A stretch of 64,000 nucleotides of DNA from Paenibacillus lignilyticus (GTDB lineage Bacteria > Bacillota > Bacilli > Paenibacillales > Paenibacillaceae), in NCBI RefSeq assembly GCF_017942085.1, contig NZ_JAGKSP010000003.1, forward strand, positions 1 to 64,000, given 5' to 3'. The position numbers and the translations under genes were made by a program. Each line of letters opens with the position of its first letter. Position 1 is the stretch's first letter. The notes beneath the pieces were generated by a model, which was not told the origin of the DNA, did not search any database, and saw only the letters and a program-made list of their open reading frames with translations. Below, piece by piece: positions 25,016 to 35,620 of this stretch.

Positions 25016-25191
25016 AACCTCACTCCTTCCTTGTCGTTGCGTGCGTCTGTCGTTATTTCAACCATTGACTAGGTGTTCGATAAAAGGATTGAATTTCCCT
25101 GCCCGTAAGCGTAACCGGCCACCATTTGTTTAGTAGCATGTTAGTATAGATCGTGCTTTCGTATCGATGATGTCAGCATCCGCATCCATTC

Positions 25192-27744
25192 TTACTCGTC
25201 TGCAATAATCGCAAAACCGTATATATGAACTACCCGGCCTTCATCATTGTATAGACGCAATGTATTGTTGCCTGCTTGCATCCAAATGCGAATTTCACGC
25301 TGGTCTTTTATATCCCAACTAGGGAAGCCCCAGCCGGCTGTGTTGTGCAAATTTGTTCTGTACGTGTGCGCTCCTCCGTTAAGCTCTACACTGAGGTCTC
25401 TGCTTTCCCCTGCACAATAGTCAAAGCGCATTAGATAGTAGCCATCCTTAGGCAGCATAATATGGTTGAACTTAAGCTCGCCTCCATTACCAAGACCTGT
25501 AACCTTTTCCATGCCCGCTGCGTCCAAAACAAATTCTGCGCCACCGCTCAAGCTGCCTTTCCCAACAGGAATATACAATTCTTTCTGTGGTTTGTTATCA
25601 ATAATATGGATTTTTTCCAAAGCGGGCACTACTCCTGCAATACGTTCGATGAACAAAGCGCTCTCGCCGCCGGCGAAAGGAAATACCACGTCTTTGGTAA
25701 GGAATATTTTATTAGAGCCGCTTTGCGGCATGTCCATGTCCACTTTGTTGATTCCGTCGCTTACGCGCAGCGTCCAAGGCTCTTTTGCCGCATAGAACAG
25801 CCTTATGGTTTGAGGCGAGTCCGTTGTTTTCACTGCGAACACGATACTGCCATTCAGCAATACGGCTTCCTGTTCGTTTTCATACACGACAGGCTCGCTG
25901 CCTTGCAGCGTTTTTCCGGCTAACGCTACGTACTCTGTTCTTGCTTCGCTCATGTAACCGGAACAAATCCCTTTTGGCAGCTCCGAGATTTCTTTGGCGA
26001 TATAGATTCCGGCACCGCCGCTTTTCAGAAGCGGAAGTTCGATTACATCGGCGGAGGTCACTTTGCGGCGCTTCACTTTCATCATTTCGCCGCTGGAGTC
26101 ATCCTCATAAATTTCAGCCTCGTACTCGCCTTCGGGCAGGAAATCCATTTTCAGACGCACGATCATCGCTTCGTTGGTTATGCAGCCAATCAACCACTCT
26201 TCTTGGGAACGGCGCATAATGGCGGCATGATGGCCCGGGAATCCGGACAACACCTTTATTTCATCGTAAACAGGCTTCATGCGGCGTAAAAAATCGGTCC
26301 CTCTCCACGCTTCCAAATAGTAAATAGAAGCTGCGATATGCGAAGCGCCTGATTCGTATACGACTGAAAGCGCCATTTGATGCCCTAACGTCGTATTTCG
26401 GTTTTTGTTCGAGAATCCTGTCGGCGTATAATCCATCGGACCGACCACATTGCGCGTAAACGGAACCGTACAATTGTGCCTGGCGTCAGGCAAGCCGCTC
26501 CACATATAATGTTCGAGTCCCAAGATCCCTTCCGCCGTCATAAAGTTCGGCCATGTACGTCCTTCGCCCATACATTTGGTTGCCCCATGGAAATTAATCA
26601 TCAACCGATGTTCCGTCATGACGTTTGCAATCATTTCATATTGCCACATCGTGTGCTGAGAATCGTTCTGGAAGAAATCGACCTTAAGCCCGTCTACCCC
26701 GCAGCTTGCCCAGAGCGGAATTTTCTCCTGCGCTTTTTCAGGGGTGTCGATATACTGCATGGCGCTCCACAGCCATACGACAATCCCTTTCGAATGGGCA
26801 TAATCGCACAACTCTTTCAGCCACGTAATATCCCAATCCGCATCCACGGTGAGTCCTTCGAATCCGATCCCTGCCGCAAAATCCACATAACGTTTTTGCT
26901 CCGTGTATAGCTGTGCGCTATTCATATATTCCCACCAAGCCCATAAACAACGTCCCGGCTTGATCCAGCTTGTATCCTCCATCGTAGCAGGCGGATTCAA
27001 GTTATAGTTAATCGTTGTATTCACCATTTCGTTCAAGTCGTCCGTCGCCACGATGACGCGCCAAGGAGAGGAAAACGGCAGTTTACAGGAGAGAGGCGAG
27101 CCCATCTCTTCCGGAGCGAATTCCAAAAACATGGTTCGCTTGCCCGCTCCGCGCAAATGACAAGAGCAATAGCTTCCGTCCGTGTTATAGACCTCTGCTT
27201 CCGTAATCATGACCCAACCGCCATTGTCGGCGTGGAACAAGCTTGGCATTCCGTAATCTCTGCCTTCTTTGTCTTCCCATCCGGTATGATCATAGGTAGC
27301 TTCATAGCTGTTGGTCAAGTGCTGCAGCCACAAGTCGTCGTAGGCCTCCGCCAAAGTGAAGTTTGTTGCTTCCCGGATTACTTTCATCGGTTTCTCTGCA
27401 TCGGATAGGACTTGATACCGGAAAGCAGCCCCGTCATCGTAAGCACGCGCGCACAGTACGAACGTATACGCTCCGCGCTCGAACTCTAACGTCATTTCAT
27501 TCGCATGGTTGCCATAAACCGCTTTTTTGCCCGCCGGTATCGAATAGGTTTCGTCAACGACGACACGGGTTTCTTTTACGAAACGAAAGGCTTTCGTGAA
27601 ATTTTCCAAATCGCTTTCAAGGCCAAGCTTGCTTTGCTCGATTACCGCTTGGCCATTGCGCTCGACGGCGTACCCTAATTCCTTCTCGGAATTCTCGAAT
27701 ACCGTAAGACTAACCGCACGATTAGGCGAATACAGTTTCCACAT
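25192..27744 (-). CDS. Glycoside hydrolase family 97, alpha-galactosidase type
   Basis: An 850-residue cytoplasmic glycosidase (no signal peptide). The N-terminal beta-sandwich is followed by the barrel with W-A-W-W-E-Y-M and D-A-D-W-D. C-G-V-D-G-L-K-V-D-F-F places Asp356 where the retaining GH97 alpha-galactosidases have their nucleophile; T-A-E-G-I (Glu405) fits the acid/base. The C-terminal 250 residues form a beta-rich, CBM-like module. It is the last gene of the minus-strand locus after GH36, so a role in alpha-galactoside breakdown is inferred. Confidence 0.85.
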   Translation of the reverse strand: MWKLYSPNRAVSLTVFENSEKELGYAVERNGQAVIEQSKLGLESDLENFTKAFRFVKETRVVVDETYSIPAGKKAVYGNHANEMTLEFERGAYTFVLCARAYDDGAAFRYQVLSDAEKPMKVIREATNFTLAEAYDDLWLQHLTNSYEATYDHTGWEDKEGRDYGMPSLFHADNGGWVMITEAEVYNTDGSYCSCHLRGAGKRTMFLEFAPEEMGSPLSCKLPFSSPWRVIVATDDLNEMVNTTINYNLNPPATMEDTSWIKPGRCLWAWWEYMNSAQLYTEQKRYVDFAAGIGFEGLTVDADWDITWLKELCDYAHSKGIVVWLWSAMQYIDTPEKAQEKIPLWASCGVDGLKVDFFQNDSQHTMWQYEMIANVMTEHRLMINFHGATKCMGEGRTWPNFMTAEGILGLEHYMWSGLPDARHNCTVPFTRNVVGPMDYTPTGFSNKNRNTTLGHQMALSVVYESGASHIAASIYYLEAWRGTDFLRRMKPVYDEIKVLSGFPGHHAAIMRRSQEEWLIGCITNEAMIVRLKMDFLPEGEYEAEIYEDDSSGEMMKVKRRKVTSADVIELPLLKSGGAGIYIAKEISELPKGICSGYMSEARTEYVALAGKTLQGSEPVVYENEQEAVLLNGSIVFAVKTTDSPQTIRLFYAAKEPWTLRVSDGINKVDMDMPQSGSNKIFLTKDVVFPFAGGESALFIERIAGVVPALEKIHIIDNKPQKELYIPVGKGSLSGGAEFVLDAAGMEKVTGLGNGGELKFNHIMLPKDGYYLMRFDYCAGESRDLSVELNGGAHTYRTNLHNTAGWGFPSWDIKDQREIRIWMQAGNNTLRLYNDEGRVVHIYGFAIIADE

Positions 27745-27799
27745 AGATGCAATCCCCTATCCATTCGTTTTTAATTGTGATTTGATCATCATCTCAGTC

Positions 27800-29899
27800 T
27801 TAACGATCCGGCAACAAGCGCACCATGCAGCTTGCATAATCATGATTCAGTATAATGCGGAGACCGCTGTTCATCAAAAACGCGCCTGAATATTTCTGCT
27901 GTTGCTGTCCTTCTATCTCCACCCGGTAACTCGTATTCGCATCCAACCCTCTTGGACGAATCGTAAAGGTTGTGCGCCAGCGAGAGGGATGATCCAGGAA
28001 TGCAAACAATACGCTATCTTCTCCATTTTCGTACTGCACGGCCTGCAATCCGTCCGCTTGCAACGAAGCCAATCGGTGCAATTGCCCAAACTGTATAATC
28101 GGACGCACTTCTTTATAGAGCGTCACGTATTTTTTCAGAAGCTCCGTATCCTCTTCCGTACTCTCATTCAAATTGAGACCGATGCCGAGCGCGCCGCACA
28201 TGGAGCAATGCAACCGGAACAACAGCGGCATCGCGCGTTTGCCATTGCTCCCCGAATCCGTCACCCATGCACGCATATACTTGATTGGATAGAGATAGCT
28301 ATATCCTTCCTGAATAGACAATCGGTCCAGTGGATCCGTGTTATCGCTTGGCCAGAATTCATCGAAATATGGCATGGCGCCATAATCCACGCGACCGCCG
28401 CCGCTTGCGCAAGCTTCCCACTCTACCTCGGGATGCAGCGCCCTCAACGATTGGATAATATGGTAGAACCCTTTCGTATGCCGGTACCAAATGCTTTTAA
28501 ATTCGCTGCGATCCAACATAGCGGAAGCAACCTCGCTTATGCCTCTGTTCATATCCCATTTGATATAGGAGATATCGTTCTCCGTAAGCAACCGGTCGAT
28601 TTCTCCAATGATATAATCCTGTACATCTTGCCTTGTAAGATCCAGCATATACTGGTAACGCCCTTCCATCACCGGACGGCTTGCGTAATGATAGACCCAG
28701 TCAGGATGAGCGCGATACAATTCACTGCTTTGGTTCACCATTTCAGGCTCAATCCACAAACCGAAATGCATCCCGCAGCTCTTCAGCTTTTGGGTCAGCG
28801 GTGCCAGTCCGTTTGGAAACTTGACTGTGTTCACCTGCCAGTCTCCCAGACCGGCATGATCGTCTTTGCGCTGTCCGAACCAACCGTCATCCATGACGAA
28901 CAGCTCCACGCCTACTTGCGCGGCCTTTTCTATAAGCTGAAGCTGCGCCTGCTCGTTCACGTCAAAATACGTGGCCTCCCAGGAGTTGTATAAAACCGAA
29001 AGAGGCTTAGCCGCCATCGGCTCCGGCATCACGTACTTTCTTGCGAATTCCCCCATCGAATTCGACATTCTATCGAATCCATCAGGAGAATAGCCCAGAT
29101 AAAGTGCCGGCGTCTCCAACGTTGTCCCGCCCGTTAATCGCCATTCAAAGTCCGTATCGCCCATGCCCGCCAATATGTTTAAATACTCGTAAGGAGTTTG
29201 CTCCAATACGATTTTGAAATTTCCTGACCATGCCAGAGCGCCGTAATAGACTTCTCCGTAGGTTTCCCCCGCATTTTGATGCAGAACAAAGCTCGGATTG
29301 GCTACATGGCCCGTTGCGCCGCGCAGACTTTCCAACACCGTTTTTCCGCCCGTTATTTTTTGCTCGTAAGCATCAAAATCGGAATTCCACATGCCGTTAA
29401 AATTTTTTAGATTCCAGCCTGCTCCAGGCAACGAACACTCTCCCGAATGCAAACGCTCCACCGTAACGACATCGCTGCCGCCGTTTTTTACCGTGCGACG
29501 CTTTTCAATGATATCTACCTCTTCATAGACCTTGTAGTGCAGGGACATTTGAAGCGGATACACCGTATCTTCCAGGATTACTGTGAGTTCGTCTTTGTCA
29601 ATCGTATGCCCTATATAACGATAACGAAAATCTCTGACGCCATCGGCAAACGTTACTTTGAATGAGGTTTCTTTGAACCGCATCGTTCCAAAAGAGGAGC
29701 ATTCTTCTCTCTTGACGTCATAGATGGGATGAAAGCCCTGCTCCCACACATACGGCTCATTCTTGAAATCCTCGATCGCATCTATGCGCGAGCCCCAATA
29801 TAGATGCCGCAAGAGCCCTTCCTGATCCACGCTAAAGCTATACGAACAATTTTTTGTGTTTAACAAAAAAACATTGTTTTCGCCAATATGAATCGCCAT
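27800..29899 (-). CDS. Alpha-galactosidase, GH36
   Basis: Hydrolyses terminal alpha-galactose from melibiose, raffinose-type sugars or galactomannan fragments, probably in the cytoplasm. The 699-residue protein has M-D-D-G-W-F-G (336-342), the nucleophile Asp449 in I-K-W-D-M-N-R and the acid/base Asp519 in P-S-D-N-T-D. The start at 29899 is chosen for AAGGAGATATAAG upstream; the longer frame to 29968 has no site. It lies between the binding-protein gene and GH97. Confidence 0.95.
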   Translation of the reverse strand: MAIHIGENNVFLLNTKNCSYSFSVDQEGLLRHLYWGSRIDAIEDFKNEPYVWEQGFHPIYDVKREECSSFGTMRFKETSFKVTFADGVRDFRYRYIGHTIDKDELTVILEDTVYPLQMSLHYKVYEEVDIIEKRRTVKNGGSDVVTVERLHSGECSLPGAGWNLKNFNGMWNSDFDAYEQKITGGKTVLESLRGATGHVANPSFVLHQNAGETYGEVYYGALAWSGNFKIVLEQTPYEYLNILAGMGDTDFEWRLTGGTTLETPALYLGYSPDGFDRMSNSMGEFARKYVMPEPMAAKPLSVLYNSWEATYFDVNEQAQLQLIEKAAQVGVELFVMDDGWFGQRKDDHAGLGDWQVNTVKFPNGLAPLTQKLKSCGMHFGLWIEPEMVNQSSELYRAHPDWVYHYASRPVMEGRYQYMLDLTRQDVQDYIIGEIDRLLTENDISYIKWDMNRGISEVASAMLDRSEFKSIWYRHTKGFYHIIQSLRALHPEVEWEACASGGGRVDYGAMPYFDEFWPSDNTDPLDRLSIQEGYSYLYPIKYMRAWVTDSGSNGKRAMPLLFRLHCSMCGALGIGLNLNESTEEDTELLKKYVTLYKEVRPIIQFGQLHRLASLQADGLQAVQYENGEDSVLFAFLDHPSRWRTTFTIRPRGLDANTSYRVEIEGQQQQKYSGAFLMNSGLRIILNHDYASCMVRLLPDR

Positions 29900-30011
29900 C
29901 TTATATCTCCTTGGAAATCGAATTCTCCTACATGAATAGTACAAGGGGCAGGATACATCTTGTCGCACTCTGCCCCGTCTTCATAGCGATGCTTCTTGGA
30001 TTGCTACATGC

Positions 30012-31631
30012 TTATTTGCTTTCGGCGGTATTGTACAATTCCATACGAACCTTGTAGTTAGCCGTGTAAATATCTTCAATCTTCACGGCTTGATTGGCTT
30101 CCAGCTCCGCAATCATTTTTTTGTACATGTCGTCAATTTCAGCATGCGATTTGGCATACACCATATTAGAGAAGCTATTGTCGATGATATCCTTGATTTT
30201 TTGCTCGCTCAGCGCGTCCGGAGTGCCACCCTTTGGACCTAGATCATCATAAAGCGCGGTATCCCAAGTGGAACCTTCCATCGATTTCAGCGCATGTTGA
30301 TTCACGTTATCTCTGTTGTAACGGAACATTAAGTCATAAGGAGTGCCGTCTTCGCCCAATCCATTTCGAATCATCCATGTCCATTTGCGCGCGCCCGTCG
30401 TTTTCGAGAATTCCGCCCAATCCGCTCTAATGGCATCCAACGCTTCTTGCGTCGGTACATGAACGCCGTTCTCCATATTCCAGTTCATGCCTTCTTTTCC
30501 CCACATCAGCAAATACTGACCTTCTTCGCTTGCCAGGAAGTCCAAGAATTTGATCGTTTCTACCGGATGCTTATTATCTACCGTAATGCCGACGCCGTCC
30601 CAGCCCAAGGAACTGCGAGGCCCGAATGTCGTGTCTGCCGGATCGACGCCCGGGGCCGTTACTTTAAATCCATAGAACAATTTATTGGTATCCTCGCCGT
30701 TTTGAGCGCGGAACGCGCTGTTGGCTTCGTTCACGATGCCGCCCGCCGTTGCGAACACCCGTCCGCTGGACGTTTTTTGCTCGTAATTTTGAGCTTTGTT
30801 GATTCCCCATTCACGGTCAAGCAAACCTTCCGTATAGAGAGTGTTGATGAATTTGATCATTTCCAAGTAACGCGGATCCCTTACGATAAACGCAAGACGG
30901 CCATCTTTCTCATAATACGTTTTCATCCCATACATCGCCTTGAATGAACCAATGATAGTAGGCATGTGTTCCGCGTTCACGGTCATCGGTATGGAAGGAT
31001 TTCCGTCCACGGATGGATATTTGGCTTTGAATTTTCTCAGCAAGTCTAAAAATTCATCCTGCGTAAAGGAATCTCCGGCCAATGCTCGCTCGCCATATCC
31101 GAACTCTTCCAGGACATCCATGCGCATATTGATTGCCCAGTTTGGATCCGGATCCAAGCCGTACCAGTTGTTCAAGTAATAATTTTTGCCATCCTCGTAC
31201 ACGCTTTTGGAAAGCACGTCGCCATAACGCGCCTTGATATTCGGAGCGTACTTCTCAATCAAATCATTCAGCGGAATCAAAGCTCCGCCGGCAATGTATT
31301 TGTTCAAGGTTGCTTCACGTCTGTCGATTAGAGCAATATCAGGCAAATCACCGCTGACTAACATCAAATTCAGTTTCTCGTCCGGATTGCCGGTAGGCTG
31401 CTGAACCTCGATAAACACGCCCGTACGTTCCGTAATTTCTTGCGCAACAGGGTTAGTAAACGGATCGCCCACGTTTTTGTCGAACAAAGTCAACGTAATC
31501 GGCTTCTTCGTTGTACGGTTTGTTTCTTCCCCCTTGGTTACGTTTTCAGCAACATTGTTCTTTCCGGAACTACAAGCGCTCAAAAGCATAGTGCCTGCAA
31601 GTACCACTGCCATGACGATTCTTTTTCTCAT
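30012..31631 (-). CDS. Sugar ABC transporter substrate-binding lipoprotein
   Basis: A 539-residue extracellular solute-binding protein (LplA-like). The signal peptide ends in the lipobox L-S-A-C (Cys about residue 20), so the mature protein is lipid-anchored outside the membrane. The body has L-M-L-V-S-G-D-L-P-D-I and a long C-terminal lobe. AGGAGGGG precedes the ATG. With the two permeases upstream it forms an importer that lacks its own ATPase gene, as usual for this group, which shares MsmX/UgpC-type ATPases. Confidence 0.92.
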   Translation of the reverse strand: MRKRIVMAVVLAGTMLLSACSSGKNNVAENVTKGEETNRTTKKPITLTLFDKNVGDPFTNPVAQEITERTGVFIEVQQPTGNPDEKLNLMLVSGDLPDIALIDRREATLNKYIAGGALIPLNDLIEKYAPNIKARYGDVLSKSVYEDGKNYYLNNWYGLDPDPNWAINMRMDVLEEFGYGERALAGDSFTQDEFLDLLRKFKAKYPSVDGNPSIPMTVNAEHMPTIIGSFKAMYGMKTYYEKDGRLAFIVRDPRYLEMIKFINTLYTEGLLDREWGINKAQNYEQKTSSGRVFATAGGIVNEANSAFRAQNGEDTNKLFYGFKVTAPGVDPADTTFGPRSSLGWDGVGITVDNKHPVETIKFLDFLASEEGQYLLMWGKEGMNWNMENGVHVPTQEALDAIRADWAEFSKTTGARKWTWMIRNGLGEDGTPYDLMFRYNRDNVNQHALKSMEGSTWDTALYDDLGPKGGTPDALSEQKIKDIIDNSFSNMVYAKSHAEIDDMYKKMIAELEANQAVKIEDIYTANYKVRMELYNTAESK

Positions 31632-31774
31632 TCCGATACCCCTCCTATGAATGAAATAGCTTCTTGCTTCCCTCCTACTTCTGTAAGGGGGATTTATATT
31701 TCAACCTTAGCCCGTTACTTGATGTCAGTTTCGGGATATGGACGAAATCGCGATCTATCTTAGATGGATATCGC

Positions 31775-32716
31775 TTAGCCTTTTACCGCCCCGATAAGCA
31801 TTCCTTTTAGGAAGTACTTCTGCAATAATGGATACATAAGAATGATCGGCAGCGTAGCTACCATAGTAACGGCCATGCGGATACTCTCGCTGGATACCGG
31901 CAACTTACGCTGTTCATTGGCAAGCTGCTGTGCCGCGCTTAACATGTCACTGGTTTGGAACTGATTCAGAATTTTCACCAATACAGCCGACAATGTTTTT
32001 AAATCGGGATTATAGGTATAAATGTAGGCATCATACCAAGCATTCCAATGACCAATGGCTGAAAACAAGGTGATCGTTGCCAGTACTGGAGTACACACGG
32101 GTATGATTACTTTTAGAAAAATCTGAATGTCATTTGCACCTTCTATTTGCGCCGCTTCCTCCATCTCTTTAGGCAAACCTTCCATATAGGTGCGGACTAA
32201 TATCATCCAAAATATACTCATAATGCCGGGGAAGATAAAAACCCAGAAACTGTCGATCAGATTCAAGCTGCGCACGACCATGTAAGTGGGAATCAATCCG
32301 CCGCTGAAATACATCGTAAATACAAAAAACAAATTAATTCCGCGCCAGCCTACAAGTTCTCTTTTGCTTAGCGCATACGCCAGCATGGAAACGCAAGCCA
32401 GCGTAAGAGGTACTCCGATCACCGTTCGACCTACCGTCACTACGATGGAATTCAGAATTTCCGCATCATTCAAAACGGTTTTGTAACTCTCCAGGCTGAA
32501 ATCGCTCGGCCATAGCATAAATTGTCCATAAGTCGGGTCGGACGCATCATTCAAGGACAAAATGAAGATATGCCAGAACGGAAAAAACGTAACGATGAAC
32601 AATAACAATAAAAATCCGTAAACGAACGTATTCCCCGTAACGGTTGCCAGCGTATAGCGCTGTGACCGCTTGCTTCCAGCGCCCGTCTTGTTCCACCGCG
32701 CAACTTCATGATCCAT
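31775..32716 (-). CDS. Carbohydrate ABC transporter permease, LplC-type
   Basis: A 313-residue inner-membrane permease with six predicted helices and the EAA loop E-E-A-A-Q-I-E-G-A-N-D that contacts the ATPase. GGAGG lies nine bases before the ATG. It is the second permease of the heterodimer, 35 bases after the first gene. The binding-protein gene follows after a 143-base gap. Confidence 0.93.
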   Translation of the reverse strand: MDHEVARWNKTGAGSKRSQRYTLATVTGNTFVYGFLLLLFIVTFFPFWHIFILSLNDASDPTYGQFMLWPSDFSLESYKTVLNDAEILNSIVVTVGRTVIGVPLTLACVSMLAYALSKRELVGWRGINLFFVFTMYFSGGLIPTYMVVRSLNLIDSFWVFIFPGIMSIFWMILVRTYMEGLPKEMEEAAQIEGANDIQIFLKVIIPVCTPVLATITLFSAIGHWNAWYDAYIYTYNPDLKTLSAVLVKILNQFQTSDMLSAAQQLANEQRKLPVSSESIRMAVTMVATLPIILMYPLLQKYFLKGMLIGAVKG

Positions 32717-32751
32717 TTACTTATTCCTCCCCCAGCCGCATGCACGAACGT

Positions 32752-33720
32752 TTAGAACAGATGTGTTTGGCCCATTTTTTTAGAAATATGGTTTACAGTT
32801 ATCACCAGAATAAAAGCGATGACGGATTTGAACATACTTACGGCAGCTGCATAGGAGAACATGCCATTCTGAATGCCATAACGGAACGCATAAGTATCAA
32901 TGACATCGGAATAAGATCTGTTCAGTGAATTACCCAGTAAAAAATATTGATCGAATCCGGTATTCATCAAGTTGCCAATGTTCAAAATCAACAGAATAAT
33001 AATCGTAGGCCGCAGCATCGGCAGTAAGACGTGCCAGATTTGCTTCAAACGATTGGCACCGTCCACTTTCGCGGCTTCAAATAACTCCGTTGGAATGGCG
33101 GCAATGGCAGCCAGATACATGATGGAATTGTAACCCATATCTTTCCAGGCATTAGATAGGGCTATGATGATCCAGAACATCTTGCCTTCCTGCATAAACA
33201 AAACGCCTTGTTCTACAACTCCGATTTTCATCAGCAGTTGATTGACAGGCCCTTCGGCAGACAACAGTGTTATCACGATACTTGCAGCAACAACCCAGGA
33301 AATAAAAAACGGTAAATAGGAGGCTGTTTGTATCGTCCGTTTAAACCAGTTTATCCTTACTTCATTCAGCGTTATTGCAATAAAAATAGGAAGAACAAAC
33401 CCTATCGACAGGGTTAATATGCTCGAAACCAAAGTATTGCGCATCACTCGCCAAAAATCTTGTCCCGAAAAGAAGTATTCAAACCACTGAAATCCCACAA
33501 AGTCCGCTTTAATAAGTGAGCCCCAGAAATCCCCTAACGTCGGCTGATAATCTACGAATGCCATGTACAATCCAACCATGGGAGCATAAGCAAACAGTGC
33601 CGCCCATATCACTCCCGGGATGAGAAGCAAATAAAAATATCGCTGCCGAACCATTTTTTTAATTGTAGGACTTTTAAGAAACGGCATTTTCTCGTTGCTT
33701 TTATCCACCTCGAATTCCAT
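32752..33720 (-). CDS. Carbohydrate ABC transporter permease, LplB-type
   Basis: A 322-residue permease with six predicted membrane helices and the EAA motif F-E-A-A-K-V-D-G-A-N-R. It is the first gene of the five-gene minus-strand locus (permease, permease, binding protein, GH36, GH97). Uptake of an alpha-galactoside oligosaccharide is inferred from the two galactosidases. GGAGG precedes the ATG. Confidence 0.93.
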   Translation of the reverse strand: MEFEVDKSNEKMPFLKSPTIKKMVRQRYFYLLLIPGVIWAALFAYAPMVGLYMAFVDYQPTLGDFWGSLIKADFVGFQWFEYFFSGQDFWRVMRNTLVSSILTLSIGFVLPIFIAITLNEVRINWFKRTIQTASYLPFFISWVVAASIVITLLSAEGPVNQLLMKIGVVEQGVLFMQEGKMFWIIIALSNAWKDMGYNSIMYLAAIAAIPTELFEAAKVDGANRLKQIWHVLLPMLRPTIIILLILNIGNLMNTGFDQYFLLGNSLNRSYSDVIDTYAFRYGIQNGMFSYAAAVSMFKSVIAFILVITVNHISKKMGQTHLF

Positions 33721-34036
33721 TCTCCCGCCTCCTCGTGTCCAATTTAAGATTATGAATTCATCATAGGGAATCTCGAATTGAATGGCTATATCACGATGTT
33801 CCGATTTCTATCGCTAAAAAACTAACTTTCGCAATATCAAGCGTTTGGGTTGAAAAATATGGATTTTAGTGAAACATTATGCAAAAAAGCAGGCAGAATC
33901 AGGGATCCGGCAAACGGAATCCATTCCATTGACAATGCTTACATCGAAACTTATACTCTGTTCTAAGTAAGGGTTTGAAGAGATTACACTGTATTGTTCC
34001 TGCTAAACTATATCAAGCGACATGCGCGGAGGGTCT
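33721..34036. other. Divergent control region of the galactoside locus
   Basis: Lies between the permease gene and the YesN-type regulator. The regulator is expected to bind here. AAACGCTTGATATTGCG (minus, near 33840) resembles half of a catabolite-response site, but the match is too weak to claim. No gene is visible. Confidence 0.4.
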
Positions 34037-35620
34037 ATGTACACTATTATTTTAGTCGATGACGAACGGCTTACCTTAAACGCCCTTGCCCATTATATCG
34101 ATTGGGAACAAATGTCCTGCCGCGTCGTTGCCACTGCCAGCAACGGACGAGATGCAATGAAACAAATAGAAGCCCTGCAACCTGATATTCTCATTACCGA
34201 CGTTAAAATGCCCGTCATGGACGGCATTGAGCTCTGTAAGCAAGTTCATACTCGCTTTCCTAACATTCAAATTGTTTTTCTAAGCGGATACAATGAATTT
34301 GATTATGCTTGTGCCGCGCTGCAACATGGTGCATGCGGCTATTTGCTGAAGCCGATCGACCACGAAGAACTGGCTTCCACGATGAGGACGGTTCGTCAAC
34401 GTTGCGAGCAGCAGAAAAACCGGCTCAATTCCGCCTTATTAACATCGGGAGAATACCTGCGCGAACTTCTTCAAATCGGGGGTAATCTGCTCTCCGGCTT
34501 AGCGGACGAAGTGACAACCGTATACAACCACCATTTGCATCTTCCTGCGGATAACAAAACATTTTATTTTGTGTTTATCAGTATTGACGAATATGCTCTG
34601 TTGGCAGAGAATCCGCTTGCATTCGACGCGCCTTCCGGCGATTTTTCCACTGTGGAACGATTGGAATTTTTTATCGCCGGATTGCCCAGCTTTTCCCCCG
34701 GCATACTGACCAAGCTGCGCGATGGCCAATGGATTTTCGTCACGAAGGAAGCCGATAGCGACGTGTTAACGCATTGGCGGAATCAGTCCGCGAACGCGAG
34801 GCGCTATATATCTCTGTTCCTGACGGACAACCCGCAATCGCTGCTCTCCTTTACAAAACAATGGCCAAAGATGCTGCAAATGCGCAATCAAATGGTTGCG
34901 ATTCACGGCACCGGACTTATCGACAAATACGGGGAAAATAGGCAAGTTTTATGGCGCAAGGATCCATTCCCCAGAACGGAGCACTTGATTGCCGCCGTGC
35001 AACAAAACCGCAGAGACCAAGTTGAAGAATGGCTCCATGACTTTTACGATGGCGGTCTGCCGCCAGGAAATATCAGTCAAGTTTTTGTGGGAAGCGTTTC
35101 CGTTTTTGATGCCGTACGGTCCGCAGTTGCGGCTAATAACCGTCATTTGCAAGACATAATCGAAAAAGATTCCCCCTTTTTCGGGCGCCTTTCCCTGATG
35201 GAAAGCATGCAGTCCATGAAGACGCACATGCGGCAAATCCTAAGCATCGTGATGGACGAGCTGGAAGCATCTCCTGTCGATCGACATATCGAAATTGTCA
35301 ACGAAGTATGCAAAATCATACAAAATAATTATGGACAGGTTATTTCGATTGATATGCTGGCTGAACTCATCTTTCTTTCTCCCAACTATCTCCGAACGAT
35401 ATTCAAAGATGTTACCGGCAAAACGGTAATCGAATATGCAACTCAGATCCGCATGGACCATGCTTGCCTCATGCTGCGGGAAACGAATATTAGAGTTCAT
35501 GAGATTGCCAAACGGGTCGGCTATGAAAGCCCTTCCTATTTCGGCTCCATCTTTTTCAAACGCACGGGGCTCACCCCTAACCAATACCGTACGCATGCGA
35601 AAAAGGGACAACGAACATGA
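34037..35620 (+). CDS. Response regulator with AraC-type DNA-binding domain (YesN-like)
   Basis: A 527-residue regulator: receiver domain at 1-120 with the phosphoacceptor Asp55 in I-T-D-V-K-M-P-V, a long central region, and two AraC-type helix-turn-helices at the C-terminus (I-D-M-L-A-E-L-I-F-L-S-P-N-Y-L; V-H-E-I-A-K-R-V-G-Y). The start at 34037 matches the family's M-Y-x-I-x-x-V-D-D-E and has GGAGGG just before it. The gene overlaps the kinase gene by four bases (ATGA). It probably activates the divergent transporter-glycosidase locus when its sugar is present. Confidence 0.93.
   Translation: MYTIILVDDERLTLNALAHYIDWEQMSCRVVATASNGRDAMKQIEALQPDILITDVKMPVMDGIELCKQVHTRFPNIQIVFLSGYNEFDYACAALQHGACGYLLKPIDHEELASTMRTVRQRCEQQKNRLNSALLTSGEYLRELLQIGGNLLSGLADEVTTVYNHHLHLPADNKTFYFVFISIDEYALLAENPLAFDAPSGDFSTVERLEFFIAGLPSFSPGILTKLRDGQWIFVTKEADSDVLTHWRNQSANARRYISLFLTDNPQSLLSFTKQWPKMLQMRNQMVAIHGTGLIDKYGENRQVLWRKDPFPRTEHLIAAVQQNRRDQVEEWLHDFYDGGLPPGNISQVFVGSVSVFDAVRSAVAANNRHLQDIIEKDSPFFGRLSLMESMQSMKTHMRQILSIVMDELEASPVDRHIEIVNEVCKIIQNNYGQVISIDMLAELIFLSPNYLRTIFKDVTGKTVIEYATQIRMDHACLMLRETNIRVHEIAKRVGYESPSYFGSIFFKRTGLTPNQYRTHAKKGQRT

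Noticed and set aside
27902-28993. Long plus-strand frame of 363 codons
   Set aside because: It lies fully antisense to the GH36 gene, has no ribosome site and no recognisable motif.
33838-33856. Possible catabolite-response element before the permease gene
   Set aside because: Only half of the consensus is matched, too weak to claim.
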